The notes beneath the pieces were generated by a model, which did no database searches, was not told the DNA's origin, and saw only the letters and a program-made list of their open reading frames with translations. Positions 58,625 through 64,000 of a DNA stretch of 64,000 bases are shown one piece after another. The stretch spans positions 2,670,087 through 2,734,086 of the forward strand of contig NC_049997.1 of the NCBI RefSeq assembly GCF_000003815.2, given 5' to 3'. How positions within the stretch are numbered: the first letter of the stretch is position 1; each line of letters opens with the position of its first letter. Source of the stretch: Branchiostoma floridae (Eukaryota > Chordata > Leptocardii > Amphioxiformes > Branchiostomatidae). Both the position numbers and the translations under genes were made by a program.

Positions 58625-59984
58625 TTTAGGACAATTTGAGATCTAGTTATTATGGACTAGACTACAAGCACTCATATTTAGTACTTGATTGTTTCAAACG
58701 ACTTACGATCTGTTTGTTACGCTTTATACAATCCTACTACCAACCTTCTGATCTGTAGCGTAAGAAGTATTCCAACACACTAATGTGCACATATTTGACG
58801 TAGGACTTTAATCCAAGTAACCATGGACCTAGCGCCAAACCTGCTGTACACAGAAAATTGTTGTAGTTCTGCCATGGTATACTTCCCGAGTTTCTTCAAA
58901 ACTTTCTGGAATATGTCAGTAGATATTTGTACCTTTATAATTTGTTTTATACGATGTCTACCTCTGATTGAAGAATAACGTTGTTCTTAACCGTACGTTT
59001 TGAATGTGTTGTTCACGGTTACACTGATGGCATGTTGTCGTGATACGTTTTATATCCGATACTTAAATAGTTACCTCTCGAATCACTGATTATATTACAC
59101 GAAGGCGTTTGATCATCATACACTATAGTAGCCATAACTACTTGAATTTCCTGTTTTTCGTAGTAAATGTTTTAAGTTGAACACAAGAGGAAAACTTTTC
59201 GCTGCTTTTGACACATCACTGTGACATGTGATACAGACGGTACCAAGGCCATAGCTACAATCTAACATCTATGTTTCAGATATTAGAATCCCCAACACGT
59301 CATAATACCAAATAATCGCCCCTCTGCACAATATATGAGATACACATGTTGTATCTATCTGTTTATGTCACATGGCTGAACAGGAAAGTTTTTTTGGACT
59401 ATGGTTGAGTAATCGGTGTTCTAGATTGCTGCAAATCTACATAGGAGGAATTTGAGACATTTTGAAAGTATGTGAATGACAACAAGAGTATAAAACCCCT
59501 CACCTTGCCAATCTAAGTCCGTTTCTGGGCTCAAAACGGTGTAAAATAGCGTCAGTTCAACAGGTTGCTTTAGTCCTTGGTAGCTAATCGTGAAACAGGT
59601 TGTGCTATTCATCCAAACACTGGGCAACACGATACTTGATAATTGGATTAGTCCATCCTTTGGGGGTATCTTATGAGTCATCTAATTAGATTATAACATC
59701 ACTAATGTTATTCTAGGAAGAGTTTATCTAAGAAAAAGGACATCCAGTTCTTTCACATCTTCCTAAAATATGCAGACTGATTTTATCACGGTTTTGTAAG
59801 GTTTTTACAGACAATTTTGTGCCAAAAAAATCAACCCCCACCCCGGTAAGTCCAACCTGTTGCACGGGTCGCCCTCTTGCAGACGACATGCATCCGTCGC
59901 TATGGCGACCGCTCAACAGGTACACAAAGCCGTGTCGAGGGCTTGCTGTGGGGGTTTCAGGTGGCTTTGGCGCTATTGTGTGAA

Positions 59985-60365
59985 TACGGAATGAATGCAC
60001 CTGTCGGCTGAGTTAAACTGAACTCTTTTGTGGGAAGAAAAGAGGAAATGAGGTCTTCGTGAGTAAGCATAAGGTATCGGTATCTTGGGTCTACACTGGA
60101 TTAAAAGAAAACCTTTGTATACCAAAAGGGACAGAGAATTAATACGGAAAGAATTCGCCTGTCAGGTGACCTATATTGAAATCTTTTGTCGGAGGAAAAG
60201 AAGAAATAAGGTCTTCGTAAGGTAGCATAAGGTATCGGTATCTTGGCTCTACAATGGATTAAACGAAAACCTCTATCTACCAAAAGGGACAAGAGAACAA
60301 TACGGAATGAATTCACCTGTTATGGGAACTAACAACATAAGATATCGGTATTTTGGGTCTGCACA
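59985..60365. repeat. ~166-bp tandem repeat, about 2.3 copies
   Basis: Unit includes AAGGTATCGGTATCTTGG, TACCAAAAGGGACA and AATACGGAA.GAATTC. Confidence 0.85.
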
Positions 60366-60399
60366 TAGTGACATACTTTGATTTATGCTCCAACATATA

Positions 60400-60777
<378 letters not shown>

Positions 60778-62479
60778 TGTCTGGATCCGGGTATGATATG
60801 ATTATTAGATCAAAGTGTGATTCCAAAGAGTTGTTTGATTTGAAGTAAATCATTTCCATGTCAAAAGTTTCAAAGTTTTCAAATACGTGCAAAAGCGGTA
60901 TGTGCAGTTATCTGTGATTGGAAAATCTATGTTATTATGTTGAAATGATAAAGCATAAACAAGCAACCAAAGATGATGGTCCATGATGTCTTCTACTATC
61001 CTTGTTTCAAAACAGACAATCGGTGTTCTGTACGGTGATGACTACTTTAGCAACATGACATTAAAAGCGTTGTTCGCAACACCTACCACCGATGTAGCTT
61101 CTTTCTCCTTTTAATAGTGTTATTTGCTTGCAGGTCCTTACAAAGGTAAGAGGTAAACAAATACCAAGTACAGATTTCTTTTTGAATTCAATAGTACTTG
61201 TAATTTCTACGTCTATTTACGCCGTATTGCAGCAAATGTTCACTCCTAGGCCGCAAACTCCTGTGCAAGCTTTTGATACTATCTTATGCTACCATATGAT
61301 CTGCTTGGAGATTAATTTTACATTTATCAATAGTATAACGTTAGTATACTGTTTCAGCGTGGATGTAATTTTGATGTGAATGTAATGTTGATATTTTCTG
61401 CTAGAGGGCGCAACAACACTGGTGTCCAATGATTTCACAATTTTTGTGACGATATGATCTGACAAAGAGGTTCCGCCTCCTTGGATATGAGTTACATGTC
61501 GCAGACGTGATAGCCAGCCTAGATAGACATTCCAGGTAGACAGCTTTAGGGGTGACCTTTTATATAGCCTAGCCGGCGGTCGAACCTTTTTATAGGCAGG
61601 GGACACTTGCAATGTCTTGCAATAAGTATTGAGGACGACGCATCTGGAATATGTCATGGATATAATCGCTAAAATAGTGCACCGCTGGATGACATGGTGC
61701 AACCTTTCTGAAAAAGCTATTTCCACCCCAAAAAGCCATGGCTCTCAGTGAACTTAACTATCGTATGCCCCCAACATCTGCTTGAACACGGAGAGGAGAC
61801 CGCAGTGCATTGTGGTATAGATTAGGTCAAAGGTTAAAACAAGTGACGTATTTTATTTCTGACTCTGACTCACTCCGAAACGATGACAGTGGGGAAAATT
61901 GGTCGGAACTCACCGTAACTTCCTTCCACAGTGCTCGAGCGGGTGTAAATGCGTTAGGTTTGGATCGTAATTGAGTCAGACTTGAGTCGTATATCTCTGT
62001 TGACCGTTTCACGACTATCGTGCCCACCAAAACACGACTGTGAGGTCGAATCCCTTGAGCCCATCGATTAGAATACGACCGTGTTTTGACTAATATACGA
62101 CGAGGTCGGTAATCAGACGTATATAGTCGTAGTTTGGTCCACGTCAGAGCGAAAGGTCAATAGAGGTCATCAGATGCGTTACAGCCTGGTTATCCAAATA
62201 AACGAACTGTAAGTTAGTCGGATGAGCTAGGCGTTTACTACGTTTGTCTGCCTTGTTCAGTTGTTGATTTTTAACCCCCTTAGGCAAAATGAGGTCGCAT
62301 AATTTTTTTTCCAAACTATTTTCATTTCTTTTGCAGGATATTACTTGTAAAATTATGCTATAGGCTAACATTAACGTTACAGTTCCTTTGATCCAACCCA
62401 TAAAGTTTTATCAAAATGAAAGCTGGTAAATTGTAGCTGGTCTTTTGACGTCCTGGGCGTCTACGTTTACTTCAAGTTT

Positions 62480-63490
62480 TATAATTAGGCCGTTCCATTT
62501 CGTTTCCATCAAATTATCGTTCCGCTTCGTTCCGTTTATTTCATTTTAGTTCCGTTTGGTTCTGTTTCGCTCTATTCTATACTGTTCCATTTTTATTAGT
62601 TTTGCGTTGTTTCGTTCATTTTCGTACCGTTTTGTTCCATTTCATCCATGTCATTAAATTCGGTTATGTTTCGTTATATTTCGTTACGTTTCGTTACAGT
62701 TCGTTCCGTTTTGTTATAGTTCGTTGTATTTCGTTAAATTTCGTTCCATTTATATAGTTTGTTGCGTTTCGTTCCATTTCGTTCCAGTTAGTTTTCTTTC
62801 GTTTTGTTTTGTTATGGTTCGTTATATTTCGGTATATATACCGTTTCTTTACATTTCGCTCCGTTTCGTTACATTTCCTTCCGTTTCGTTATAGTTCGTT
62901 TTCTTTCGTTCGGTTTTGTAACAGTTTGTTCCTTTCGTCACATTTAGCTCCGTTTCGTTACATTTTGTTTTCTTTCGTTCCGTTTTGTTATGGTTCGTTA
63001 TATTTCATACCATTGCGCTATATTTCGTTCCGTTTTGTAACAGTTTGTTCCGTTTCGTTACATTTCGTTCCGTTTCGTTTTAGTTCATTTTCTTTCGTTC
63101 CGTTTCGTTATAGTTCGTTATATTTCGTTCCGTTTCGTTTCCTTCCGTTTCGTTACAGTTCGTTTTCTTTCGTTCCCTTTTATAACAATTTGTTAAAGTT
63201 CGTTATATTTAGCTCCGTTTCGTTACATTTTGTTTTCTTTCGTTCCGTTTTATTATAGTTCGTTTACTTTCATTCCGTTGCGTTACATTTCGTTCCGTTT
63301 TGTAATAGTTTGTTCTGTTTCGTTACATTTCGTTCCGTTTCGTTATAGTTCATTTTCTTTTGTTCCGTTTTGGTTTAGTTCGTTATATTTCCGCGACTTT
63401 TCGTTTGTTTTGTAACAGTTTGTTCCATTTCGTTATATTTCGTTCTGTTTTGTTATAGTTCGTTATATTTCGTTCCATCTCTTTTCCGTT
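62480..63490. repeat. TTTCGTTCCGTTTCGTTA minisatellite
   Basis: About 1 kb of variable 9-18-bp units built from CGTTCCGTTT, CGTTACATTT and CGTTATAGTT, one strand pyrimidine-rich. Confidence 0.9.
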
Positions 63491-63944
63491 TCATTGTTCT
63501 TGTCAAAATGGTTTTACTACATGTTGTCGAGATGTCTGTAGAGGCTAGTCGAAACCTGAATATTTCTGGAGTCCCTGTGCAAATACGAACAACATAAGTT
63601 ATGTGAAATGTCAAGGTTGTTAGCCAATATACCTGTATATTGCATAGTTATCCGTCTATCTGTAGTTATACTTTATATTGTAATTGTCGAACTTGTGAAT
63701 TGAATCAATTGACGAACTCGAGAACTGGTAATAATTGTAAGGTAGTAATGTTTTACTGGTGGTCCGCACCATGTTCGCCGTCTATGTTAAGTAATTCAAA
63801 TCTTTCTTAAAGTGCAAACTGTTACTTACCTTGTTTAGACGACGTGTGTGGTTTTCATTGGTAGTTTCTCTTATCCGAAATGATGGAATGTTTGAGTACG
63901 ACGGAATAAGAGAAGTAGCCTGAGTATCATCCTCCGTAGTAACC

Positions 63945-64000
63945 GCTGGCTCACGACTTTTGCTTTCCGTGGTTAGCAAGCGAAAGTCGTGAGCCAGCGG
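63945..64000. repeat. Foldback at the window edge
   Basis: CCGCTGGCTCACGACTTT and its exact inverse complement around a ~20-bp centre; may continue beyond the window. Confidence 0.75.

Noticed and set aside
62809-63415. 149- and 61-codon frames rich in SVSLHFVPFR
   Set aside because: Read-through of the CGTTCCGTTT minisatellite; the codon pattern is the repeat unit.

Overview
The window is eukaryotic (invertebrate deuterostome) DNA with spliced genes, long repeat-filled introns, and two 100-base N gaps. Gene style, LINE/SINE tails and foldback elements look most like a lancelet (Branchiostoma). That assignment is inference; nothing here proves the species.

Layout. (1) 316-44751, plus strand: one giant gene. 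I joined 47 coding exons; every splice phase closes and the summed CDS is about 9,630 nt, roughly 3,209 codons. It encodes a secreted protein with a signal peptide, a furin-rich N-terminal region, about 2,800 residues of coiled coil, two LDL-receptor class A modules and a short acidic tail. (2) 8105-9766, minus strand: an intronless carboxylesterase copy with two frameshifts, nested in intron 7 of the giant gene. (3) 46877-56472, minus strand: a 15-exon, about 725-codon F-box/WD40 protein, convergent with the giant gene. (4) 56473-64000: no gene found; microsatellites, tandem repeats and a 1-kb minisatellite.

Introns hold many foldback (MITE-like) elements, tRNA-derived SINE copies, non-LTR retrotransposon 3' ends, and in intron 17 a nested transposon stack (LINE end inside a TAA-flanked element, between inverted copies of a third family).

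Two observations stand out. First, the coiled coil carries about 24 copies of a motif H-x3-[ILMF]-x2-[ILMV], usually H-[ST]-x-x-[IL]-x-x-L, often preceded by Asn to make an NH[ST] sequon. This places a histidine repeatedly at a core position of the heptad. Second, at least eight exon edges in the two spliced genes have degenerate tandem copies in the adjoining intron or flank, including splice sites. In the F-box gene one such copy is a 48-nt in-frame duplicate that offers two equivalent donors.
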